Positions 46,503 through 56,461 are shown, counted from the first letter of the stretch. The stretch is 64,000 nucleotides of DNA from JAPPHY01 sp965247535 (GCA_965247535.1 OZ252018.1:1612001-1676000), one strand, 5' to 3'. Notes: generated from the sequence alone by a model not told the origin. Numbers and translations: made by a program.

Positions 46503-49238
46503 CTATGTAGAGAGAGTCTTGAATTCTGGGCTTGCTTCGGGCGTTTCGCTATTGACGTCCGGTTGGTGGATTGGGGCGACCCGCCGTGCGCGGGAAGTAT
46601 CGGCGACACGGAACCCAGTGCGAGCACCAATCACTATCTCCACATAGGTTTGTAGCTTCCGGAGTCTTGATTCTTCGTCAGGCTGACTGGCAAATTGGTC
46701 GGGGTTGTCTGTTAGAAGTTCGCGTGCTCGGTCGATGGATATTAGCCGTATCTCAACGCGCAGGTCTTGGTCGCCGTCGACCTTTGCTCGCACGAAATGG
46801 CCCCATCTCGCGGAATCAACGACGTATACACACCGACGCCCATAGTCTGGAGCGCTGAGAATTGGGTGGCCCCGGTAACGTCCTATTTCACCCACCCGGT
46901 CAGACTCCGGCAGCCTCCAGTACGCCTCATACCCTTCTGGGTTTTCTGTATTGAGACCAACTTGAAGGTCAAACCAATTGCCCTCCAGCACAACAATTGC
47001 ATGCTCTGGCTCACCAAGGTCCTCTATCGCTCGGTCGATGCCTTCCAGCAATGCGGCGGGCGTCTCGAGAGAAGCCAGTATGTCCGGTGCTCCCTCGAGC
47101 GCCTCGCAAAATCTCCTCAGCACATCGTGCGAAAGAGACCTGCCCCACTGACCGCCACTTAGCGTGGCATAGTGGGTAGGCGCGCCTTCGGGCGTGTCCG
47201 TGAGAAAGCCTTTGCCCACCGGCTGCGCAATGACTCGCTCTTCAGGAGCGTCGGCAGCATCTACTGAAAGGCATAGGGAGACACCGGCTTGCTCGAACAG
47301 TCTCTCAACTGAATTCCCGGAGAATGCGGCAGCGTACACTTCTGATGTGAGGGCTGAGACTCTGGTTTCACTAAGTTCACGCCCGATGATCTCGTAGTCC
47401 TGTACCACCTCATCTCTGCGGACGGCTGACCTAAGAGATGAGGTGGCCAACTCCTGCCGCTGTTCCAACGTTGCATCAAGTCCAGCGCGCACATATGCCC
47501 CGACCCATTCCGAGTTGTTGATGAACCAATCTAGGGCCCGTTGTGCTCTGCCGTGTAGGTCGAAGGTTGGCGTCGTGTCGGACGATAGCTCTAGGAGTCG
47601 TAGGGAAAAGAATAACAGGGGATATCGTTCAGTAGATATATCGATCATCTGATATGGCAAAGTGCCTTCTGTCTCCCATTCTTGCCACAAAGAGAAATCT
47701 GGGGAGTCGTCATGCAGGAGTGCGTGAGCAAGGTCGCTTGCCAGTGGCCCAAGCTGGGCGTACACCAGTCGCCCCACGTCCAAGTACGGGTTCACATCTG
47801 CCAATCTGTTAGCCTGAGCTAGAAATAGGGCACGCCCTCCAAGCCCCATTAGAGCTATACGGTATTCGCGCTCCAACTGTTGATATAGTTCTGAGGCCTC
47901 TGACGCCGGCCAGTTGTCGAGTCGCCACTCCCATCCAATGGCCTGGAACCACGCCTGAAAGCTTCCGTGCAGTTGACCGTAGTCGCTCGGAAGGTCGCCG
48001 TGCATCGCATCGGACAATAGCCTCGCTTGTTGCCTGACCATTTCCCTCACGTACGGGAATATTTCTGCTGGCTCAGCATCAAGAATGAGACCTCCTGCAT
48101 TTAGGGAAAACCGGTCACGGAGCATCTCCCGGAACCCACCACCTATGCGGTTCGCGATCTGGTAGTTCCATCGATACCCATTTATGCCGACCGTGAATAA
48201 TTCACCACAACGCTCACGCATGCCTTCGGTAGTAAGCATGTCGTCGAAGCTCTGAAGTTCCGATAGGTATCCCGGGTCACCTTCACGGATCACGTCTTCA
48301 CGGAACGAGTAGAGGTTCCGGCTTAGCTCCCTTAGCGGCGGCCACTCCGGCTGGCCCCCCGGGGCGCTCCACCGCATATCCATTGTCTTCATCTCGTCCA
48401 TAGCGTATTTGACGAGTTCCATGACGGAGTCGAGTGACCGTCTGAGTTCCTCATGCCGTCTCTCTGACATGGCCCTGCGTGCATCGTCCAGCAAGGCGCG
48501 TACAGCCTCATCGGCCGAGCCTTCACGTTGGGCGGGAATCAAGACTGTAAGATCAGGTTTACCGGCCTCGCGCGCGCGGCGCAAGAAAACTTGGATTGCT
48601 TGGCGTACATCGGTCTTGTTGACGTCACGTCGTAGGGCCATCCACTGCCCCAGTCTAGAGTGGAGGATCGCTCTCTCAAAGAGAAAGCCCGCGAGCACTA
48701 GGTTGAGGAGGAAGGCTAGCCCCGCCGCCAGTATGAAGTTGCGCAGCTCCGGTTTATCATTGGCCGGCGCTCCGTTTCCACTGATGAACCCCTCGCTCAG
48801 GAGGAGTACGCCGGTAACTCCCACAGCTAGGAGACCTCCCCAGAGGATATCTCGCATCCTAGAGCGCCGAACATATTCTCGATACATGCGGTCGTCGACA
48901 TCACTCCTGGCTCTTACCCCCTGCATCATGAACAGAGTGACGGCTAGTGTAAGCGCTGCAATCGCCGCTTGAGCTGTCAGCAGAGTCCCGAGGATCGCCC
49001 CAGCGTCGACCGGTTCCGGCAGGTACGGCATTGGTGGTGTTACAAACGGTACAACAACAAGAGCGGCGATGACGACAATCATCAGAGGCAGCAGGACCGG
49101 AGTATGTGAGGTGGGCCGTATCATGCGTAATAGGGTAGTGTACGCTTTCGATAACCACGAAGGCAGGGCGCCAAACACCTTGAGGAACCGGCCGAGTTGA
49201 AACCAGCCGTGGATGCGCTGACGCAGTGAAAAAGACAT
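46503..49238 (-). CDS. Large membrane protein of unknown function
   Basis: 911 residues. Four membrane helices lie in the first 200 residues (about 48-67 LPLMIVVIAALVVVPFV, 82-106, 131-152 and 167-190). The remaining 700 residues are soluble and mostly helical (LLDDARRAMSERRHEELRRSLDSVMELV), with a C-terminal alpha/beta part (HAIVVLEGNWFDLQVGL, HPILSAPDYGRRCVYVVD). No family recognised. Moderate GC and the location between IS remnants suggest acquired DNA. The HNH-like gene converges on it (tail to tail, 55 bases apart). A membrane-anchored effector or sensor is possible but unproven. Confidence 0.75.
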   Translation of the reverse strand: MSFSLRQRIHGWFQLGRFLKVFGALPSWLSKAYTTLLRMIRPTSHTPVLLPLMIVVIAALVVVPFVTPPMPYLPEPVDAGAILGTLLTAQAAIAALTLAVTLFMMQGVRARSDVDDRMYREYVRRSRMRDILWGGLLAVGVTGVLLLSEGFISGNGAPANDKPELRNFILAAGLAFLLNLVLAGFLFERAILHSRLGQWMALRRDVNKTDVRQAIQVFLRRAREAGKPDLTVLIPAQREGSADEAVRALLDDARRAMSERRHEELRRSLDSVMELVKYAMDEMKTMDMRWSAPGGQPEWPPLRELSRNLYSFREDVIREGDPGYLSELQSFDDMLTTEGMRERCGELFTVGINGYRWNYQIANRIGGGFREMLRDRFSLNAGGLILDAEPAEIFPYVREMVRQQARLLSDAMHGDLPSDYGQLHGSFQAWFQAIGWEWRLDNWPASEASELYQQLEREYRIALMGLGGRALFLAQANRLADVNPYLDVGRLVYAQLGPLASDLAHALLHDDSPDFSLWQEWETEGTLPYQMIDISTERYPLLFFSLRLLELSSDTTPTFDLHGRAQRALDWFINNSEWVGAYVRAGLDATLEQRQELATSSLRSAVRRDEVVQDYEIIGRELSETRVSALTSEVYAAAFSGNSVERLFEQAGVSLCLSVDAADAPEERVIAQPVGKGFLTDTPEGAPTHYATLSGGQWGRSLSHDVLRRFCEALEGAPDILASLETPAALLEGIDRAIEDLGEPEHAIVVLEGNWFDLQVGLNTENPEGYEAYWRLPESDRVGEIGRYRGHPILSAPDYGRRCVYVVDSARWGHFVRAKVDGDQDLRVEIRLISIDRARELLTDNPDQFASQPDEESRLRKLQTYVEIVIGARTGFRVADTSRARRVAPIHQPDVNSETPEASPEFKTLST

Positions 49239-50400
49239 GCTACAGAAATCCTACCATGAACCCATTGGCAGGGTAACCTGCACACAGCAGATCGCCGTGC
49301 CTCCCAACTTGCCACTGGGGGCAGCATGTTGGCACTGGTCTCAGTTCCAGCGAGCTCCATGGCATAGCCATTTCGATAGGATGCGAATACAGCTGGCCAC
49401 ATGCGTATGGCACTCGGACATAGGACGACTGGGGCCGCCGGCGACCTGTTTGATCCCCGTAATGGCACTCATTCGTGAGCACCCCTATAGGCTCCACCCA
49501 AAAAGACTCGAACCCAAGGTCGGAGCCATCTCAGCAGAATCACGTTCCTACTGCAATTTACTCTGCCCGTGCGCGTCTAGATCTACAGCCCAGGAATAGG
49601 TCATTATTTGGTTGCTATCGCGTCCCATCCATGAAGAAGGACCAATGGGCGTCTCCCTGTCGCAGGACACCGCATGCGACGGGATGGGATGATGTCGATT
49701 CCGTCTCCTGCGTGCAAGAAGGGTTGCCTTTTATCTGTGTCAAATCCGGCCGCTTCGCAGGCACGAAAAGAGGCCAGTTTTGCCAGGACCCTTTTATCTC
49801 CTTCGGCGGCGGCGGCCGGATGCAAAGGGGACGCCGCTGGACGTCGGTGCCGAGTTAGCCCAGGACGAAGCGTTCCAGCGCCCACCCCGCGGCGCCAGCG
49901 GCTAGGAGGAGGATCGGTCCACCAGGTCATAGCTAAGACCGGGGGGGGACTCGAACTTCTTCAATGGACAATCGACCGAGACACTCATGTGTCAGGGACT
50001 GTTGGAAGTTGGTGGAGAACGAGCCGCAGCAGACGCTCTTCTCATGGATCAATTCATGACCGAGGAGCTGGTCAACCCGAAAGGCAGGAGCCGCAAGGCT
50101 CAGCTCGCATCTCTCTCGATGTTCAAGGCTGGCCCATGAACAGGAGCGGGCAACCGAGCCGGTCGGCGCGTAGACCGTGGCGCAAGAGAAGGAGGGAAGC
50201 GCCGCCGGAGTGACCACGTATGTGGGTGCCTTTTGCACATGCGACTTGGACGAATGTTGTGATGCGATTGAATTCCAAGTGTCTTGTGTCAGATTATCGG
50301 GCGGAGGGCTCCGGCAGTTTTGAACTGGACCGGACTGTTAGGAGACTTCATCTATCCGAAGCTATTGGAAACTGTCAGATAAACATGGGAGGAAATTACG
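49239..50400. other. 1.16-kb region without a convincing gene
   Basis: No frame on either strand gives a protein-like sequence. Two stretches resemble tRNA T-arms on the minus strand (49507-49520 and 49948-49960, GACTCGAAC), without foldable tRNAs. A plus-strand fragment near 50018-50140 (LLMDQFMTEELVNPKGRSRK) may be the end of a lost gene. It reads as eroded mobile or gene-remnant DNA. Confidence 0.4.
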
Positions 50401-51831
50401 GTGAGGAAGATAGGTAGACACTGGGTCCCAGCTGTGATTGCTCTATCGGTGGTCCTCTTGACCTTGTCCTTTGCCGCCTGTGGGGGCAGCGAAGAGACTC
50501 GGGAGGACGTGCCCACGGCAACTGCCGCTGGTGAAACATCTGCCGCTACCTCGCCTACGGTCGATGCCTCTGGTGGTACTCCTGCATCGGCTCCTCCCAC
50601 AGCGACGCCGGTTGCCGAGCCGCCAAGCACTTCCTCCGTGACCCTTGACGAGTACATCAGGAATGTGTGCGGTGAAGTGGGGTCCTGGGAAGAGGGCGAC
50701 TCCCTCAGGGGACTCTCCGAAGGTCTGGGGTTCCTAAGCGAGCAGATGAGTGCGCTGGAGCCTCCAACGGAAGTCGCCGAATGGCATGACGCGCAGATTG
50801 CATTTGCGGGGGTCTTCAAGGAGACCATAGACGACTTCCTGGAGGACCCGGCGGGTTGAACGGAGGACGAATTCATTGTCTCGATGTTCTTTACCGTTGC
50901 GCCTGCATTCGCACCCGTGGAGCAAGCCATCGGCAACATGGACCCGGATGTCCGGGCCCGAATGGCTGAAGCCGGCTGCATCGACGACGACACAACCGGG
51001 GGTGGAAGAGTCATCACCGAGTTTGCATCGATTAGCGCCGGCGACAATCATACGTGCGGCGTGGGAACCGATGGCTACGTGGGCTGCTGGGGCGCGGACT
51101 GGAATGGCAACACCCAGCCGCCTGACGGTGAATTCTCCTCCGTCAGTGCAGGTCGGGCTCACACCTGTGGAGTGAGGGCCGACGGCACCGTCGCCTGCTG
51201 GGGAGGTGGTGATGATGCGGAAAAGACCATGCCGCCCGGAGGGGAGTTCATCTCCGTCAGCGCCGGGAGTGAGCACACCTGCGGAGTGCGGACCGACGGC
51301 TCCGTCGCCTGCTGGGGCAGCAATACCAGGTTCGGCGAATTCGCTGGCCAAGCCACGCCGCCCGCGGGCCAATTCGTCTCCGTCAGCGCCGGAAACCACC
51401 ACACTTGCGGGATAAGGGCCGACGCCTCCGTCGCCTGCTGGGGCGACGGTTATGACGGGCAGGACACGCCGCCCGAGGGCGGATTCGTCTCGGTGAGCGT
51501 CTACGGCGAGACCTGCGCGGTTAGGACCGACGGCTCCGTCGCCTGCTGGGGCGACGGTTACGGTCGCCTACCTTTGGCGGTGTCGGAAAGACCTCCGGAG
51601 GGGGACTTCATCTCCGTCAGCGTCGGGAATACCCATTCCTGCGGAGTCAGGACGGACGGTTCCGTCGCGTGCTGGGGCTGGGATCACGTCGGTCAATCCT
51701 CGCCGCCCGAGGGCGAATTTGTCTCCATCAACGCCGGAGAGTACCACACCTGCGGGATAAAGGCCGACGCCTCCGTCGCCTGTTGGGGCTCTGATAACAA
51801 TGGCGAATCCTCGCCGCCCGTCGCGCCGTGA
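50401..51831 (+). pseudogene. RCC1-repeat lipoprotein interrupted by TGA
   Basis: One frame from GTG 50401 (GGAGG upstream) to TGA 51831, broken only by TGA at 50857-50859. Signal peptide and lipobox (LSFAAC), Thr/Ala/Pro spacer, and a helical domain (about 75-200) that continues across the stop (DDFLEDPAG, then TEDEFIVSMFFTVAPAF). The C-terminal half is at least seven RCC1-like units of about 35 residues: ISAGDNHTCGV..DGYVGCWG and variants. The stop could arise from CGA by one change. Without readthrough, the exported N-terminal part and the propeller would be separated, and the propeller would lack a signal peptide. Confidence 0.72.
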
Positions 51832-51962
51832 CCTCAGCGGAGACGGTGTACGGCCGAGGCGTAAGCGGTGATCCTGCCGAGTTCATTCCTTGCTCAAGCC
51901 TTATCGTGGGACTGATGCCGACTGCGACGACGAACAGCTCCGGGGTCTGAGGAAGCACGGAT

Positions 51963-53630
51963 ATGAAGTCTGCCACAAGGACTCGTTTCCCAAGGCCTGC
52001 TGTTCTGGGAGTCCTGCTCTTCGCCGCCGTTCTATTTGCCTGTGACGCACATGCGTGCGATTTTGGGTCATTCCCGGACCCGTTTCCCGTGTCACCTGGG
52101 CCCCGTTGTGCAGACGCCGCCGATTCCTGGTCGATTCCGTCAGAGACAACCCCTTCGCCTGGGTCCGAGCCCCTGAGCGGGGATGCAGCGACGCTGGTCG
52201 CGTTCTACAACGCCACTGATGGCCCGAACTGGAGGGACAATACGAACTGGCTCACGGACGCCCCAATCAGCGATTGGTCTGGTGTCACCGCCAGTAACAT
52301 AGTGAATGGGGGCGCCGTGGGCGAGTGCGTCGTTAGGCGCCTATACATCAGTTTTGACCAATTGAGCGGGGAGATACCGGCTGAACTGGCCAACCTCTCC
52401 AACCTGAAATCCCTGGACCTCGGTGACAACCAATTGAGCGGGGAGATTCCGGCTGAACTGGGCAATCTGCCCAACCTGGAAGACCTGGACCTCGGTGACA
52501 ACCAATTGAGCGGGGAGATACCGGCTGAACTGGGCAATCTGCCCAACCTGGAAGACCTGGACTTCGGTGACAACCAGTTGAGCGGGGAGATACCGGCTGA
52601 ACTGGCCAACCTCTCCAACCTGGAAGACCTGGACCTCAGTTTCAACCAGTTGAGCGGGGAGATACCGGCTGAACTGGCCAACCTCTCCAACCTGAGCCTC
52701 GATGGTAACCAATTAAGCGGGAGGATACTGCGGCCAAACGGCATCAATCCGCAGTATGCCTGGGACGGCTCGACGATACTTGTCAGTTGGGACGCAGTGG
52801 ATGGCGCGGACTACTACAAGGTCTATTACGATGAAATTTCCGATTCCAATTGTTCGCCGAGCAGAGACGGCAGCCCGGTTGTCTGTGAGGAATTGGCGGC
52901 CAACGTCGTTGGGATGTCCTATCTCCACGAGAACCCCAGCGCGGTCAACAACTATTACTGGGTGGTCGCCTGCAACAGCGATGGGTGCTCGGAGATCGAT
53001 TCTGGGAACCCTGCAGCGCCCATCGAACCCATCCCCACCGGGCCGGCGAACGTCACGTATGCCGTCGAAGGCTCAGCGATTCGCGTCACGTGGGAAGCAG
53101 TGCCAGGAGCCGACTACTACAGGGTCTACTACCATGAATTCATCGATTCCGCTTGCACCTTGGACAGAGTCGGAAATCCGCTCCCTTGCGAGGAGTTGGC
53201 GGCCAATGTCGTTGGGATGTCCTATCTCCACGAGAACCCCAGCGCGGTCAACAACTATTACTGGGTGGTCGCCTGCAATAGTGGCGGGTGCTCGGACATC
53301 GACTCCAAGAATCCGGCCAAGCCCATTGAAACCCGGCCAAACGCGCCCGCTGCCACGCCCTCGTCCACGGGAGGTGCGGGAGAATTAGCGCAGGAACGCG
53401 CGGCGGAGTTGCTGGCTGGGGAGTTGGGTGTCGCGGTCGCCGGCTTGAAAGTTGTCTCCACTACCGCCATGACTTGGTCCGACGCCAGTCTTGGCTGTCC
53501 ACAGCCGGATATGGGGTATGCGCAGGTGGTTACCCCTGGCTATCTGGTGCTGTTCCGCGACAGCGAGGGGACGGAGTACAAAGTCCATACCAACGAGGGC
53601 GGCTCCTCCGTTATAGTGTGCGATAAGTAG
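51963..53630 (+). CDS. Exported LRR and fibronectin type III-like lipoprotein
   Basis: 555 residues. Signal peptide with a lipobox-like Cys (AAVLFAC). An N-terminal cap (DATLVAFYNATDGPNWRDNTNW) leads into six leucine-rich repeats of the plant 24-residue type (LSGEIPAELGNLPNLEDLDL) at about 130-255. Two Fn3-like domains with identical cores follow (about 265-355 and 365-455), then a C-terminal domain resembling a small inhibitor-like fold (AGLKVVSTTAMTWSDASLGCPQPDMGYAQ). It is surface-exposed, for binding or adhesion; the target is unknown. It starts 131 bases after the RCC1 gene and may share its regulation. Confidence 0.88.
   Translation: MKSATRTRFPRPAVLGVLLFAAVLFACDAHACDFGSFPDPFPVSPGPRCADAADSWSIPSETTPSPGSEPLSGDAATLVAFYNATDGPNWRDNTNWLTDAPISDWSGVTASNIVNGGAVGECVVRRLYISFDQLSGEIPAELANLSNLKSLDLGDNQLSGEIPAELGNLPNLEDLDLGDNQLSGEIPAELGNLPNLEDLDFGDNQLSGEIPAELANLSNLEDLDLSFNQLSGEIPAELANLSNLSLDGNQLSGRILRPNGINPQYAWDGSTILVSWDAVDGADYYKVYYDEISDSNCSPSRDGSPVVCEELAANVVGMSYLHENPSAVNNYYWVVACNSDGCSEIDSGNPAAPIEPIPTGPANVTYAVEGSAIRVTWEAVPGADYYRVYYHEFIDSACTLDRVGNPLPCEELAANVVGMSYLHENPSAVNNYYWVVACNSGGCSDIDSKNPAKPIETRPNAPAATPSSTGGAGELAQERAAELLAGELGVAVAGLKVVSTTAMTWSDASLGCPQPDMGYAQVVTPGYLVLFRDSEGTEYKVHTNEGGSSVIVCDK
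52359..52730 (+). repeat. 72-bp tandem repeat array (LRR units)
   Basis: Copies begin at 52359, 52431, 52503, 52575 and 52647 with exact 72-base spacing, then a shortened 63-base unit to 52710. The CAATTGAGCGGGGAGATACC core is nearly identical in all. The DNA-level identity shows recent expansion and potential for slippage. Confidence 0.9.
52893..53280 (+). repeat. Duplicated Fn3 module with near-identical core
   Basis: About 85 bases from 52893 recur from 53196 (offset 303 bases), starting TTGGCGGCCAA and running to GGTCGCCTGCAA with almost no differences, while flanking parts of the two modules differ more. This indicates duplication followed by gene conversion. Confidence 0.85.
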
Positions 53631-53879
53631 CCGAAGCGCGGGCAAGCTCCGCCCCTCACAACGCCACCTCCCACCGAAAAGTTCGCAGTCCGGTACGCTC
53701 CGGCCCACTCGAAGAGGCTCGAACTCCCCGTAAGGATCGCTGCGCCAGGGCTCACAGGCCGCCTAGCCACAACTCGAAGAGGGTTCTGTCTACCGTCCAC
53801 TTTGACCCACCTAACTGGACGAAATCAGGAACCTTCACCTTGAGGTTCGTTTTGGACTTGTAGTCAGAACTGATCCGTC

Positions 53880-53926
53880 CCCGTTAACCTGCCCCTTATC
53901 GCAGTCCCATTCTCGCTGACGACCTA
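53880..53926. mobile_element. Eroded terminus of the IS3-type family
   Basis: CGTTAACCTGCCCCTTATCG continuing to GCTGACGACCTACA aligns with the right end of the element at 56527-56571 (CCTACCCCATTTCGC, CATTTTCGCTGACAACCTACA). No transposase sequence is attached; the 305 bases after the LRR gene hold nothing else recognised. Confidence 0.55.
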
Positions 53927-53936
53927 CAGTGGATTC

Positions 53937-54740
53937 TCAATTGCTCCTCGGGCGAGCGTCGAGCATCTCGACCCGTACCTCTATTGCTCTGGGATATAGC
54001 GCCGGGCCAAACTGGTTGAATATCGCCACGTCGGCCGCATCGCGCCCATAAGCGACGGCAACTCGCCCTCCACGTGGAACGGCCTGCGTTGCATCGAAGG
54101 TGTACCAACGGCCACCTACGTACGCCTCGAACCAAGCGTGAAAATCCATCGGCTCGAGTTCGTGCAGATAGCCTACAACGATACGCGCTGGGATACAGAG
54201 GCTGCGGGATAACGCGATGCCCAAATGAGCGAGCTCGCGGCATACGCCCTCGCGCTGCTGGTTGACCTCGACTGCCGACATCTGGAAATTGCTAGAATCT
54301 GGATTGAAGCGCACGGAGGTGCGGATCCACCCTACAATTCTAGCCACTTGATCGTAGCCGGGCTCGACGCCGTCTACGAGTTCCCTACCGAGGTCTATAA
54401 ACCGGTCGGACTCGCAATAACGGCTGGGAAGAAGATAGGTTAGAACCTCGTCCGGTAGATTATGCACCTCGTCAAATGGCGCGCCAGGCGACACGTCAAT
54501 GCCGTCTGCGGTTGAAACGTCCGCAGATCTACGGATAGAAAACTCACCTGGGGGTGCTATCAATCGCTCGCACAGGTTACCGTAACTGTCCGCATACTCT
54601 GTGATCGGTACGCTTGGCGTCAACATGCAGTCTTCATGCGCCACCTGCTGATTTGCTCCGCTTCGAGGGCGCAGCATCAGGATAAAAGGCGTAGGGACGC
54701 TCACATCAAAGGTAATATTACAACTTGCACGAAGCCACAT
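53937..54740 (-). CDS. Transglutaminase-like (cysteine protease-type) protein
   Basis: 267 residues from ATG 54740 (an ATG at 54767 is possible). An N-terminal beta domain is followed by the transglutaminase core with an intact triad: Cys in QREGVCRELAHL, His in MDFHAWFEAYVG and Asp in YTFDATQ. DGVEPGYDQVARIVGWIRTSVRF precedes the core as in the family. Cytoplasmic, no signal peptide. It may cleave or crosslink a peptide; the substrate is unknown. AT-richer than core genes and flanked by IS sequence on both sides. Confidence 0.88.
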   Translation of the reverse strand: MWLRASCNITFDVSVPTPFILMLRPRSGANQQVAHEDCMLTPSVPITEYADSYGNLCERLIAPPGEFSIRRSADVSTADGIDVSPGAPFDEVHNLPDEVLTYLLPSRYCESDRFIDLGRELVDGVEPGYDQVARIVGWIRTSVRFNPDSSNFQMSAVEVNQQREGVCRELAHLGIALSRSLCIPARIVVGYLHELEPMDFHAWFEAYVGGRWYTFDATQAVPRGGRVAVAYGRDAADVAIFNQFGPALYPRAIEVRVEMLDARPRSN

Positions 54741-55071
54741 TTCAATTCCCTTACTTGTCAAAACCACGTTATCAGCTGGCTATGGTTCGGTGTTACAGAG
54801 CGCTCGGGTGCAAGATCCGAATTTGATTCGCTCGATTGCATGACAATCACTAATTGTTGGCGGCAATATCATCCAGGTCCAGACCTCAGGTTCAGGATTC
54901 CAATGGTCGGTAATCAATCTAAGTATACTCCGAGGATCAAATCCGGAAAAAGGCCGGGGCATTCATCTGCTAGTCCTAATCGCGAGCTTGCTTACGCGTT
55001 CGATACCGCCTATCAGGCGGCATGTGTCTGTTGGCAACCAGCAAAAGTGGCACACTTTGAGACCCGAGAGA

Positions 55072-56058
55072 TCATGGGTTGGATGGAGGTCTGGTAAGCT
55101 CCCTGAATGCCCTGTTGTGCTGTCTCCGCCGTTCCATTGTCTGAGTCTTCAGCTCCTTCCTCCGGCGCAGTATGTCCTCTCGCCTGCCCCTTAGCACGTC
55201 CGATGGCGTCACGTTCCCCAGGGCCTTGTGATAGCGCCGGTAGTTGTAGTAGCTGACGAAGGCCACGATTGCCGCCTCCAGGTCTGAGGACACCTCATAC
55301 GGCAGCTGGTTCACGTCCCGCTTCAGGGTCTGATGGTACCGTTCCAGCTTCCCGTTGGTCTGAGGGTGGAAGGGAGCAGCGAGTATGTGTCTCATGCCCA
55401 CCATGCCCAGGTAGTCCCTGAAGGCCCTGGACACGTAACCCGGTCCGTTGTCGCTCAGCAGCCTGGTGCGGTCCGTTACGGGGACCTGGTCCATACCCGT
55501 CCTGTCCACGGCCTACTGCACAACCTCGATGAAGGAATAGGAGGTCATGTCCCTTTGAAGCCTCCAGGCGAGGATGAAGCGGGAGTAGTCGTCCATGACG
55601 GTGACCAGGTAGTAGTAGCCCCAGCCGACCACCCTGAAGTAGGAGGCGTCGGTCGCCCACATCTGGTGGGGTCCGGTGGTCTTCCGGTGGTACTCCTTGC
55701 CCGCAGCCAGTCTCATCTCAGGCCTCTTCACCAGTCCCGCCCTCCTCAGGATGCGGTAGACCGTGGACTCCGACACCGAGAACCCCATGTTGTCGGTGAC
55801 CCACGAGGCCAACTGTCTGGGACTCAGCTCCGACATCTCCCTCGCCGCCGACAGAACGTGGTCGACTTCCAGAGAGGTCAGCCCATTCCAGGGTGGCCTG
55901 CCTCTTCCCGCATCATCCTCCAGTCCTCGCTGCTCACTCCGCCTCAGCCACCGGTAGTAGGTGCTCCGTGGCACTCCAAGCTCTCTCAGGACCTTACGCT
56001 TCGGCATGGAAGACGAGGTTACCTTGACGAGGACCTCTGCCTTCTCCACGGCGCTCAT
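55072..56058 (-). pseudogene. IS3 transposase OrfB interrupted by TAG
   Basis: 328-codon frame broken by TAG at 55513-55515 (after SFIEVVQ, before AVDRTGM). The DDE core is otherwise present: Asp in WATDASYF, Asp in LLSDNGPGY, Glu in NGKLERYHQ. The stop falls between the first and second catalytic Asp, so neither fragment could transpose. CAG to TAG would explain it. N-terminal HTH_21-like region (LGVPRSTYYRWL) and the C-terminal integrase tail (NYRRYHKALGNVTPSDVL) are intact. Confidence 0.88.
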
Positions 56059-56461
56059 CCTCTGGTACCGGCGGCGTCGTGGGGCATCGGCATAGCCGTT
56101 TTTTGAGGCGATATCCCTCCAGGGATAGCTCCGCCACCAGCTGCTTCAGCTCTACGTTCTCTCGCCTCAGCCCCTGAACCTCCTGCTGCGTGGCGTCCCG
56201 CACCATGTCGCGGGTCAGTCGCTCCTTCCCAGCCTCCATGAACTCCTTCGTCCACGCATAGTAGGAGTGGGGCTTGATCCCCTCACGCCGGCACAGGTCA
56301 CTCACTGTGACCTCCCGGCGGAATCCCTCCAACACGATGCGGACCTTCTCCTCCGGTGTGTACTTGCGCCGGGCAGCAGACTTTACCGTGCGCACGAAGG
56401 ACCTCGTCTCCTCTGTCCGTTCCTCTGCGGCCACTGACTTGTCTGTCTCTGTCTGGGACAT
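55994..56461 (-). CDS. IS3 transposase OrfA
   Basis: 155 residues with a helix-turn-helix (RKYTPEEKVRIVLEGFRREV, LCRREGIKPHSYYAW) and a leucine-zipper region (GLRRENVELKQLVAELSLE). GGAG precedes ATG 56461. The end overlaps orfB. An A6 run (56099-56104, minus-strand sense) lies in the overlap. OrfB is in the +1 frame relative to orfA, whereas IS3 elements usually need -1. Either the run has changed length or orfB starts independently at ATG 56058 (AGAGG upstream). Confidence 0.85.
   Translation of the reverse strand: MSQTETDKSVAAEERTEETRSFVRTVKSAARRKYTPEEKVRIVLEGFRREVTVSDLCRREGIKPHSYYAWTKEFMEAGKERLTRDMVRDATQQEVQGLRRENVELKQLVAELSLEGYRLKKRLCRCPTTPPVPEDERRGEGRGPRQGNLVFHAEA

Noticed and set aside
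49933..50238. 101-residue minus-strand frame
   Set aside because: No recognisable motif or composition typical of a real protein, and no ribosome-binding site.
52359..52730. CRISPR-like array
   Set aside because: The regular 72-base units are contiguous coding LRRs without unique spacers.
52205..52747. Minus-strand repeat protein opposite the LRR array
   Set aside because: A mirror of the 72-base repeat; the plus-strand LRR consensus is unmistakable.
1084..55515. Genome-wide amber (TAG) recoding
   Set aside because: TAG ends many intact housekeeping genes here, including rpoD, dnaG and gmk, and one of the six breaks is TGA.
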